A program made the translations under genes and the position numbers. A stretch of 64,000 bases of DNA from assembly GCA_963931865.1 (NCBI GenBank), contig OZ007507.1, forward strand, positions 9,066,689 to 9,130,688. The letters are read 5' to 3'. Origin of the DNA: Axinella damicornis (Eukaryota > Porifera > Demospongiae > Axinellida > Axinellidae). Shown piece after piece: positions 43,700 to 52,291 of the stretch; the first letter of the stretch is position 1, and each line of letters starts with the position of its first letter. The notes below the pieces were generated by a model. That model was not told the DNA's origin. It worked only from the letters and a program-made list of their open reading frames with translations, and did not search any database.

Positions 43700-44185
43700 T
43701 TCACCAACATTGGAAGTAAACTATTGTGGATAGCAGTAAAATGATGCTTCATTTACAGACCTGCAGTAGAATTGAAGAAGGAAGAATCTAGACTGCAGTA
43801 GAGCATCAGACAGTAATGGATTATTGAAGCCAACAGCTGGGCATAGCAGCAACAACCAAAGGTCACACTTTTAGTGCCAGATCGGTGAACAGCTGCAGGT
43901 GGACGGTATTGAATGATAGAGACAATGGCAGGACCTACATTTATGGGATAGTATAGTGTCCAAAAAGCTTCCACTTGGCATGGGCTAGTAGTGATTATGG
44001 GGGTGTTTAGGCCCTGAACAATGATATGAAGCTGGACAGACAAAACTTGGTGTTGCAATTGATATATAAGTCATCACTACATTAGCTAGCTACAGAATGT
44101 TGGGGCCTGTCACAGTTTATTTTCCCAACAGAAGATAAAGCTGATCATGGAAGATTCAATCAACCATACCAATACTGTAGCCTAG
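43700..44185 (+). pseudogene. Decayed TRIM-NHL relic (NHL propeller part)
   Basis: Nucleotide segments match the NHL-coding part of both TRIM genes in order. TTCACCA.CATTGG, GGAAGTAAACTA and GATAGCAGTAA occur at about 43700-43740. CATCAGACAGTAATGG to GTGCCAGATC lies at about 43806-43890, CTGGACAG with GTTGCAATTGATA at about 44030-44065, and GAAGATTCAATCAACCA at about 44150. Stops and indels interrupt every frame. The RING and B-box part is not recognisable upstream. It sits between the two intact genes and is followed by the shared 3' flank repeat, so it is a dead third member of a local family. Confidence 0.75.
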
Positions 44186-44781
44186 CAAGGCAATGCATCT
44201 ACTACTTTTACTTTCACAGTACCTAACATCCCCCCTTCACTCCTCCCCCTCTCTCCTTCTCCCCCCTCTCTCTTCTCCACCTTCTCTCCCTTGATCCCCC
44301 CTCTCCCACATGAAGCCCCATCGCCACAATTTAATTATGTGCCAGCAAGTAAATCTTTAGCACTCTACCATAATTACAGCACAGAGTAACACTATCGCAG
44401 CAGCATAACTGATTGCATAGCTAACATAACTAGCACAATTATATGCAGCAGCTTGTGAAGCCAGCTATGACATGGAGAATCTGAACTGACTGTCAGGGAT
44501 TGTTCAGTCAATAGCATATACATGCCGTTAGCAACAGTACATTACCACCTGTAATTTATACAGATGCTAACCCAACCCTAACGCATAATTATAAAATATA
44601 GCGTAAGGTTGTACTCCTAAAGGAATGAGTCGTGTTACTGCCTTAGTTGATTACACCGTGTCTGCAGTCTTCAAGCTGTTCATTATAGTATCAATTTCCA
44701 TTGCTTCAGAAGGAATTTCGAATGCATGGTCCATTCCCCAATGTTCAAAGTTCAGCATTCTGATTAGCTAAACGTCTTAGT

Positions 44782-44783
<2 letters not shown>

Positions 44784-44818
<35 letters not shown>
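44784..44818. repeat. G35 homopolymer
   Basis: This is an uninterrupted run of 35 G, about 330 bases before the F-box gene. Confidence 0.95.
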
Positions 44819-44819
<1 letters not shown>

Positions 44820-44937
44820 AACTTGAAGTTGGTGGTGTGTGACTGCCCAAGATCTTGCGTGTTGTCACGCACCTTCAGTGTAGTTCCTTTCCCGTGCGTG
44901 AACAGAGAAGACCGCGAAATCGGTTAACATACTGCAT

Positions 44938-44982
44938 TCTGATTGGTCAACGTAGACAACTGTGCACTTTTAGGCGGGAATT
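44938..44982 (+). promoter_or_regulatory. CCAAT box (inverse) and E2F-like site before the F-box gene
   Basis: CTGATTGGTC (an inverse CCAAT box) lies near 44938-44948. TTTAGGCGGGAATTTT, with the E2F core GGCGGGAA, lies at 44973-44980, about 170 bases before the ATG. CCAAT plus E2F is the classic arrangement for cell-cycle genes. Confidence 0.5.
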
Positions 44983-45151
44983 TTGATTTCCTTGTGGCGC
45001 ACGATGGACTTCAGCCGAGACCGTTTTGGACGTGTGACTGGCGAGAGGTAAAAGGACACTGTCTCCTCAGAATAGTCATCCCGCATTGTGGATTCCATCA
45101 TCTCTCCTGCCACTTGAGTGTTCATCCATTGTTTAACAGTTTACTTCGAGA

Positions 45152-45739
45152 ATGGGAAAACTTGTGTCCTCTGTCCTCATGACGCCCTCCTCCACCATGC
45201 CCGTAGTCTGTTCTCCTCGAGTCCTCTCGCCCTTGTCCCTATTGTCGCCAACTGCGACGCCTAAGAGTCCACTTACCCCCTCCCCTCCAGCATACAAGGA
45301 CATCCTGAGTACGTTGTACTTGGGAGGAGTACCCCAATTGCAAGTTGCTGAGAGAATCATCTCCCACCTCAACCCAGCTGACATCTGCAGCTCTCAGCAA
45401 GTTTGCACAACCTGGAATCAGCTTGTCTCCTCTGATGCCAGTTTCATGACCAAAGTCAACACCTACCGCAGGCAGTGCAAGGAAGATGCTGAAAACCTGC
45501 ACAAGACCGAAGAACCAATGGAGACCACAGTGTCTCCAGTTAAGCGAAGACCACTAGCTACCTTCACCCCCAACACACAGTCAGATGACAAAAACAACAT
45601 CCCCAACTCCATTCAATGGCAAATGCATCAAGCCTTGGCACGAGGGGGAGAGCAGTGGGAGAGTGAGCCACAGCAAAAAAAGACCCAGGCAGTCAGAGGC
45701 CATCTGTGGTACCAAGAAGAGCAAGAAGAGGCTGCGTAG
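45152..45739 (+). CDS. Small F-box protein, Emi1/FBXO5-like candidate, with a frameshifted LRRL tail
   Basis: The 195 aa ORF has a strong start context (AGAATGG). The first 60 residues are rich in SP/TP sites (SPRVLSPLSLLSPT), possible CDK targets. The F-box spans about residues 65-100 (VAERIISHLNPADICSSQQV, TWNQLVSSD), which would bind Skp1. A basic SPVKRRPLATFTP segment follows. In frame the protein ends WYQEEQEEAA. In the +1 frame, reached by dropping one base from the A7 run at 45675-45681, the end reads GTKKSKKRLRRL and stops at 45746. An LRRL tail is the APC/C-docking end of Emi1 and UBE2S. No Cys-rich zinc-binding region is present, unlike vertebrate Emi1. It could be a real frameshift, an assembly error, or a non-Emi F-box gene. 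Confidence 0.7.
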   Translation: MGKLVSSVLMTPSSTMPVVCSPRVLSPLSLLSPTATPKSPLTPSPPAYKDILSTLYLGGVPQLQVAERIISHLNPADICSSQQVCTTWNQLVSSDASFMTKVNTYRRQCKEDAENLHKTEEPMETTVSPVKRRPLATFTPNTQSDDKNNIPNSIQWQMHQALARGGEQWESEPQQKKTQAVRGHLWYQEEQEEAA

Positions 45740-45746
45740 GCTGTGA

Positions 45747-46499
45747 TCTCAAACTCTGATGCTGTCAACCAACTTGGCTGAAATATTCCACTGGTGAAGA
45801 CAACAAGACTCACTCAAGAGGCTGTGCACAGCCTCTTGCCATTTGCTGTGAAAATGAACACAGAACACCACTGAAGACCATGCAGAACTATATATGCAGT
45901 GCCTGCAAAGTACTCTGTAGTCAATTGTATTGCCATGCTGCCAAAAAGTTTTTTTGAGTCAACCTAATTGCATTATGAACGTAGGCAAAAATAGTATACA
46001 CAAAAGGTATTCATATAAACATGCTCCCCCTATAATGAACAAAAGAACAAAGCAGTAAGACATGACTACAATGTTATACATTGTGCATGCATATTGTGAC
46101 AGAAAGACATAATAGATTCAGTTGTGTATATATATATTATATTTGATTAACTGCATAGCTATACTGGATCTGAAAGGATATCCTGCATGCATTATACCAG
46201 TATGATCCCTTTCTTTTGAGATAACTAAAATAATTTCATTCCAATTCAAGTCTTGCAGTAATTGGAAGTGGGAAAGGTCTGGGCATGCAAGGCTATAAAG
46301 TTCATTGTCATCCTTGTGAAAACCAATAATTTTATAACAATGTGTGCCTCGGGCTAGGTCCACAACCTCTGAACTTCCTTTATAGTATAGACTAAGACTG
46401 CATGCCAAATGCAGTCGGTCAAAGCAATCCTTTTCTCCCCATGCAATTTAGGCCTAAAGCTAACATTGCATAGTGATGACTCCGCATTGGAGCTGCATG
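45747..46499. other. F-box gene 3' flank; unassigned minus ORF 46118-46408
   Basis: A 96 aa minus-strand ORF at 46118-46408 has no recognisable domain. The DNA at 46385-46440 resembles 49640-49695 (GACTGCATGCCAA, GGTCAAAGCAATC), so part of it is repeated sequence. Confidence 0.3.
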
Positions 46500-46608
46500 T
46501 GGATCTCGATCCAGAATGGACTCCACCACAACGTGTATGCAGGTTTATGGAACGCCTTCCCTTCTAACATTGTTCAATCTACAACCTTTAAACTTGCAGT
46601 CATTTAAA
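46500..46608 (+). pseudogene. LINE C-terminal relic
   Basis: The end of one frame reads WNAFPSNIVQSTTFKLAVI and stops at 46608. This fits the W-N-x-L/F-P...V...S...F-K ending typical of CR1/L2/RTE-like LINE proteins. No upstream RT is attached. Confidence 0.45.
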
Positions 46609-46859
46609 ATACAGTTTTGATATCACTCCACACCACATAGCATTTACAATGTTGCAGCATCTTATATTTATTTTATCTATGGAAATGTAACCTAGCCTAG
46701 AGGTATTCCTGTACTTTATGCACAAATTCATAAAGAAAAAAAACAACACTATTATGATGGTAAGCATCTCTGGAGAGGACTGGGTGTAGCTATACATGTT
46801 GTATACTTTCTGCACCAGACTACAACATCAATAGCAGACAAACAACAGCTGTAGCTTAT

Positions 46860-46935
46860 TAGCTGCGTTCCCAGGCCCGCGCGCCACTTTCCGTTTCACG
46901 AACGAAAAGCTGGGTGGGGCCTGGGAATGAGGCTA
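46860..46935. mobile_element. TTCCCAG-family hairpin MITE
   Basis: AGCTGCGTTCCCAGGCCC and GGGGCCTGGGAATGAGGCTA form the ends, 76 bases in all. Confidence 0.75.
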
Positions 46936-47344
46936 AATAATTATACTACAACCAAAAGAACAACTTTTGTACTTTGTAAATGCATCTACCCAACTGACTC
47001 AAGAATACATTGCACAAGCCGTGTACCTAAGTCTCTCGAAATTTGCAGTTTGTAATGCCAAGAGAAATGTAGACTGGTGTTTCCAGTTTGAGTAACCAAA
47101 ACCAAGCATAGTTGAATGTGAGACAAGTGTCCTTATAGCAGATTCAAGCCTATAAAGTGTATTCACATGCAGAAGAGGAAGAGATCTGGATTTTGCTCTC
47201 ATGCACGCTTCGGACATCCTCTCTGGTTGATCTTTATAACTGCTCAAGTTTGTACCTTTCTCAGCATGTAGCGAGCTACATACATAGCTAGACCTGAATG
47301 CAGCTGTCATATCTTGCACAATATCATTGTGACCTCTGTGCATA

Positions 47345-47394
47345 CTAGCCTCGTACCCAGGCCCCCCGCGATTGAAGGCCTGGGTACGAGGCTA
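47345..47394. mobile_element. TTCCCAG-family hairpin MITE (GTACCCAG variant)
   Basis: CTAGCCTCGTACCCAGGCC pairs with GGCCTGGGTACGAGGCTA. The C-to-A variant base is compensated in the other arm. Confidence 0.8.
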
Positions 47395-47530
47395 TATGCA
47401 TACTAGTCCTTTTTATTGGATAAGTCTTCTCTTTGAAACATCTACTTTGACCGCCATGTAAATCCTGCACAGGGCGTCCTCAAACACACAAGTAACAATA
47501 ATTAGAACACAGCAAGAAGCATTATTTACA

Positions 47531-47624
47531 TGTGTACATAGTCTCGTTCCCAGGCCTATACATGCACCTCCAGTTTTTTATCACTTGCGGTGTAGAAGGC
47601 CAGGGAACGAGGCTATGTGTACAC
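47531..47624. mobile_element. TTCCCAG-family hairpin MITE
   Basis: TGTGTACATAGTCTCGTTCC pairs with GGAACGAGGCTATGTGTACA across about 50 internal bases. Confidence 0.8.
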
Positions 47625-48458
47625 CAAATCCCGAGTCAAGTGAAGTACAAAAAAAAAGAATCCAATTCTAACAACACTACCAGTATAATATGGCCATGAA
47701 TGCTAATTGCTTCTTTGATAGTTTTGATCGTGTGATTCCATTTGAGAGCTTTAGCATCAAGAATACAGGTAGCTAAGTCGGAAGGGAATGTGACAGTGCA
47801 AATCTGAACACCTGTGGATCGGATCTTCCCACCTGTGCCATTGCATGTAGGCAACATTAGGATGGCTATCTGGGTCTATGGTTGCTGCTAGCTTGTCTGA
47901 AGTCTCACACATCCCCTTTAGTTTTCTCTGAGAGTGAGTATGTGTGCATAAAGGATAAGCATTATGCTCAATCTGACCCACACACTAATGTGCACTATCA
48001 ACCATGTACCTCTTGTCCAAATGAATTTGGCATAATTATTTGGTCACAAGCACGTGTATGTGGAGGGAGTTGCTAGGGAAACTAAACAGCCCGCTAAACG
48101 GCGCGTCTATCTTTACACACAGCTTTATACCCAGGATATTCTGTTACAGTTCTTTTGCTCATTGTCGGTTGAGACAAGCTATTTTCTGCATCGCTTTTAC
48201 CATCAAAGACACAACCATGACATTGTGCTTGCTTCCGTAATGTGGACGTGCACGGGGCACCATAAATCTGTTTCAATTGTCGGCGACAGCGTTACTTTAT
48301 GCAACTGTTACTATGCAAAGGTAATTCTGATGGCTTCCAAATCAGTTTCATGGATGACCCAACAAAGGTAGGACTGGTCATTGGTATTGCTAATCTAATT
48401 CACAAAATGTGAGATATGGTCCCTTTTCACAAATCCAGTCACATATACCGTCTAGGAC

Positions 48459-48898
48459 AGGGGCGGATCCAGGATTTTAGAAAGGGGGTTCTTTATGCAG
48501 GGATGCTGCCGAAGGCAGTGCACAGAGGCGTGTAGTGCTGATCAGTCCACACAAAGCGTGGAAAAAATTTTTCGCTTTATTTTTCAGTTATCAGATGGGC
48601 TCTCATGGCACCTTTGTGCTTTGCACTGCAAGTTCCAGATGTAAAAGGATTGCAGGACCCGGGGCCACCATGTGCTTCCGTTTCTTGCTCAAATTTCGCT
48701 CACGCAACATAATACTAGATCGTGTTCTCGTTCCCAAGCTGTTTGGTTTCAGCCAGGAGTTGCAATGTAACGGCGCGGCAGCTAGTTAGTAACTGAGCAC
48801 TCGACAATCATCACCGCTGCAAGCAAGCGCTTGAAATTATAGGTTGAAAGTAAGGAAGGGGGGTTCGACCGAACCCAACAAACTACCCCTGGGCCACT
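48459..48898. mobile_element. AGTGGCGGATC-family MITE, diverged copy 3
   Basis: It starts AGGGGCGGATCCAGGATTTT and ends GGTTCGACCGAACCCAAC.. GGGCCACT. Its interior (CTGCCGAAGGCAGTGCACAG, GGCACCTTTGTGCTTTGCAC) matches the block nested in 15246-15995. The target duplication is not clear. Confidence 0.75.
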
Positions 48899-48954
48899 GA
48901 GGACCTACAATGGATCCTTTGCTCTTTGCTGGTGCTATTCCCATTCTGGTTCAA

Positions 48955-49262
48955 ACGAGGACACAGAGTGGGGAAAATGCGCTACCTTGTAGACTCTCCA
49001 AAGTCTGCCTCTGAAATTTGTGGATGGCCCTCAGCACTTCTCCAATGAGCGGATCAATGTGCACCACATACTTCTTTCACATTGCACGGGAGAGAGAGAG
49101 AAAGAGAGATCCACTCACATACAGAGCCAGCCAGCATCATTACTGATAGCATATCTACAATTGGCATTAGTTCTTTAGCCCGACAGCTTTTCTCAAGGCC
49201 TCTAGAATCCTTAGGATGGCAGAAAATTACCCAGGGCACTGTTTTGAGCCCAGCAATGTGAG
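48955..49262 (-). repeat. Tandem segmental duplication, copy 1; possible exon
   Basis: It matches 49737-50058 over about 300 bases (GAGGACACAGAGTGGG to CCCAGCAATGTGAG). On the minus strand a frame reads KYVVHIDPLIGEVLRAIHKF and then QRQTLESLQ before GGTAGC, which could be an exon end. The peptide is protein-like, but I cannot assign it; a loose likeness to dynein heavy-chain tail is not enough. Confidence 0.6.
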
Positions 49263-49381
49263 GGGACGGAAATTAGGGAAAAGGTATAATTATGTCCTAA
49301 GCAGATACGTGACTTTAATCACACCTACCAATTAATGAACTTCCAATCAAATCTCCCGGGAAATGCCAACCCACCTTGTCT

Positions 49382-49527
49382 GAAAAATGGGCTTTGAGCA
49401 GTGGAGATGGATGCCTTACAAGGCAGACGGCTATACATGGCCATGTGTAAGCTTGACTGTCTTGACTCAAGACAGTCGAGCTTACACATGGCCATGTATA
49501 GCCGTTAGCGTTGAGAGGGCCATTTTT
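49382..49527. repeat. Palindrome between the tandem copies
   Basis: A perfect or near-perfect stem ACGGCTATACATGGCCATGT .. ACTGTCTTGA lies at 49427-49505. Weaker outer arms around AAAAATGGGC and GGCCATTTTT extend it to about 49382-49527. Confidence 0.8.
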
Positions 49528-49572
49528 GGCGTAAATGGACGCAGAAACCAAATAAGCCTTTATGACAACTTA

Positions 49573-50058
49573 CTATTCACCTTCGAGTGTTTTCCTGGCC
49601 AAGAAGACTCCCAGTGTTGTGCATGCCAATGCCAATGCAGTATAGACTGCATGCCAATACAGTAGGTCAAAGCAATCTTTTTTTTCCCATGCAATGAGCC
49701 TTTCCACAAATCCAGTCACATAATTATTATCCGTTATTTCAAATGAGGACACAGAGTGGGAGAAATGTGCTACCTTGTAGACTCTCAAAGTCAGCCTCTG
49801 AAATTTGTGGATGGCCCTCAGTACTTCTCCAATGAGCGGATCAATGTGCACCACATACTTCTTCCCTTAATCCACACTGCACGGGAGAGAGGGGAGAGAG
49901 AGAGAGATACACAGAGCCAGCATCATTACTGAGAGCATACCTACAATTGGCATTAATTCTTTAGGCTGATAGCTTTTCTCAAGGTAATTTTCAGCCTCTA
50001 GAATCCTTAGGATGGCTGAAAATTACCCATGGGCACTCTTTTAAGCCCAGCAATGTGA
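49573..50058 (-). repeat. Tandem segmental duplication, copy 2, with 93 aa ORF
   Basis: The copy of 48955-49262 lies at 49737-50058. A minus ORF (49573-49854) starts inside it with MVHIDPLIGEVLRAIHKF and continues into a hydrophobic segment (YTALALACTTLGVFL). The frame after the shared IHKFQR is not the same as in copy 1. It may be an exon of an unrecognised gene or chance. Confidence 0.4.
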
Positions 50059-51095
50059 GTACGTGGAGAAGAGTGCCTGGTATCCACTGTTCAAGTAAGT
50101 GCTATACTCTCCAGGTTTCTAACTTGGAAACTACTGTGAATTCTACTACAGTAGTCTGTGTTGCACAACTGTACATTTATTTACTAAAATTCAGGAGTCG
50201 TTTATATCTAAAAGACACAGCTATGTTCAACCAAGCTCTGTCGTGTCATACGCCCTCAGTAAGGTCGGAAAGCCACGAATGGTGCTGAAGGACAAACAAT
50301 TGACAGCAATACAGCACGTATTATCATGAATGACAATTTAGAATGCCTTCGTATTCGCTATGGGGTCTTACCATTTTGTATTGTGCCCTTGCATTTACAG
50401 GCAGAAGCAGTGTCCACAGACTTGGAAACCATGATGTAGTTGCATGCTGCAGTTGTATATTTTACCGAATAGTTCTCCAGCTGTTGCATCTCAACAGATT
50501 ATAATTATGGAGAGTGTAGAACATAGCTATGTGTGAACAGTGGATACCCGTCGCCCGTACCAAGCACCTGAGAACAGCGAGGCTGTACGTGTAGCAGCAC
50601 AAATATATCAGGATTAGGCCATTGTGACTAACAGCCAGTATATCACGCTGAGGTACTTTGTACCTTCAGAGTAGCTATGAAGGAGTCGAGAAACTGTGCA
50701 AAGCACATGGTTTTTTTACCATAATCGTTTCAGTTGTCACAGGAAGGGCCTCTGATGGTAACGTGGTACTTTCCACTACCCTGCTATACGTCTATCTACT
50801 GCTTCCCACTTTCCGTGCTGTGTTCTTACATGTATAGCAGAAACCATCATGCAAATCGCGGAAAATCTAACCATCACATCTTACAGTTGCAGGAAGGGCT
50901 CTCATGGCTACTTGGTGCTTTCCACTGCTCTGCTACTTCCATGCCACATCTTTCTCAGCATCATGCACTGTGTGGTGATGGTGCAATCAGCATGAAAGTA
51001 AACTAGGGGTGAGCCCATAGATGTATCCCCCCCCCCCACTGGCTTCTGGGACAAGCACAATAATTAACGTTGTTCGTCAGGACAAGACACATTGC
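50059..51095. other. No gene recognised
   Basis: There is a diffuse direct repeat (AGGAAGGGCCTCTGATGGTA and AGGAAGGGCTCTCATGGCTA near 50742 and 50892) and a C12 run at 51027-51038. Confidence 0.4.
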
Positions 51096-51285
51096 ATGAA
51101 CAACACACTGGACAACAAGCACACTGTAGATAACACACTGGACAACAAGCACACTGCAGACAACACACTGGACAACAAGCACACTGCAGACAACACACTG
51201 GACAACAAGCACACTGCAGACAACACACTGGGCAACAAGCGCACTGTGGACAACAAGCACACTGCATGTGGACAACCCACCGGAC
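51096..51285. repeat. 30 bp minisatellite
   Basis: Five to six units of CAACACACTGGACAACAAGC plus ACACTGCAGA. The ORFs on both strands are repeat translations. Confidence 0.93.
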
Positions 51286-51306
51286 AACACAACTCGATCT
51301 CTGGAC

Positions 51307-51650
51307 AACACACTAGCGAGTGGTACTGCCACTGTCAAAGACAGTGCATAGAGGTGTGTATAGTGATGATCCAATCCATGCAAAGCACGGACACTTTTAT
51401 TTCACCTTTGCTTTTCAGCTATCTGGATTGGGTCTCATACGATCGTATAATTATAGCACCTTCGTTCCAACTGTCTCGGCTTCACAAGTCAGTTGCTTCA
51501 CTCACTATTAATACAGTCATGCTCATTTGCACCGTACGTGGCAGCTGTATCATAATCATTAATCCTTTGGACCTAATTCATCGGTCCTACTCTCTCTTAC
51601 AGGCTTTTTTCATAACACTTACAGCCAGCCTGCTTCTAGGCTGCTAGCAT
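51307..51650. mobile_element. Partial AGTGGCGGATC-family MITE interior
   Basis: TGCCACTGTCAAAGACAGTGCATAGAGG, split by mismatches, and ATCTGGATTGGGTCTCATACG match the inner block of 15246-15995 and 48459-48898. The ends are lost. Confidence 0.5.
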
Positions 51651-52067
51651 GCATACCATGTCATGATTGTATACTACATGCAATATCCTCTTCTTGTTCC
51701 TTGTTTCAGAGAGCTAGTCTATTTAGCTACACAAGGAGGCAATTGCCACAACAGCATAATAACTGTGAGTTATGTATTTTCTGAATTCCGACGCTTGTAT
51801 TTTGAAATAAACTCTTCAACAAGGCCTTCATTGCTGAAACTCCATGGACAGACAACCTATCATTCTACGTACCCTTGCTGCGCGCATGCGCACGGGGCTA
51901 AGCTGAGTCCGATTTTGTAGTCTTGAGCCTGCATGGGCTGGCCTCCACTCCTTATCCCTATGATTCCAGAATTGACTCACCCTCGTGCCTATGCACTTGC
52001 GCCAGGCAGCTCTCTGTGTCGCGAGGTCTGGCGTGCTCTCGCATAAGGCGATCATGCGGTGTTAGCG

Positions 52068-52160
52068 TAGCCTCGTTCCCAGGCCCCGCCCAGCTTTTTG
52101 TCGCTTGCATGCAGTACGGCGTTCTTTCGAAAGCGGCGCGCGGGCCTGGGAACGAGGCTA
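52068..52160. mobile_element. TTCCCAG-family hairpin MITE near TRIM gene 2
   Basis: TAGCCTCGTTCCCAGGCCC and GGGCCTGGGAACGAGGCTA are perfect 19 bp arms around 55 bases. It lies about 130 bases before the start of TRIM gene 2. Confidence 0.88.
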
Positions 52161-52188
52161 GTGTTAGGTTTCGCTGGGTAAGCCACGC

Positions 52189-52256
52189 CTTTATGCAGAT
52201 CATTTCCTGTGTCGCGTCTTTATGCAGATCATTTCCTGTGTCGGTCCTATATAAAG
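52189..52256 (+). promoter_or_regulatory. Core promoter of TRIM gene 2: two TCATTTCCTG boxes and TATA box
   Basis: TTTATGCAGATCATTTCCTG occurs twice in tandem (about 52190-52214 and 52219-52244), followed by TATATAAAG at 52248-52256, 36 bases before the ATG at 52292. TRIM gene 1 has one box. Confidence 0.65.
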
Positions 52257-52291
52257 TCCAATTCTGTGGGTCGTTACCAAGAAGTAATTGT

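Larger units (their letters stand above)
46936..48458. other. Intergenic with two hairpins, no gene supported
   Basis: Hairpins occur at 47345-47394 and 47531-47624. The other ORFs are short and domainless. Confidence 0.5.

Noticed and set aside
51021..51647. 208 aa ORF with DNTLDNKHTA repeats and its antisense Cys-rich ORFs
   Set aside because: They translate a 30 bp tandem repeat and run into a MITE fragment.
51923..52291. N-terminal extension of TRIM gene 2
   Set aside because: The extension crosses a hairpin MITE and the TATA box, and the paralogue has nothing like it.
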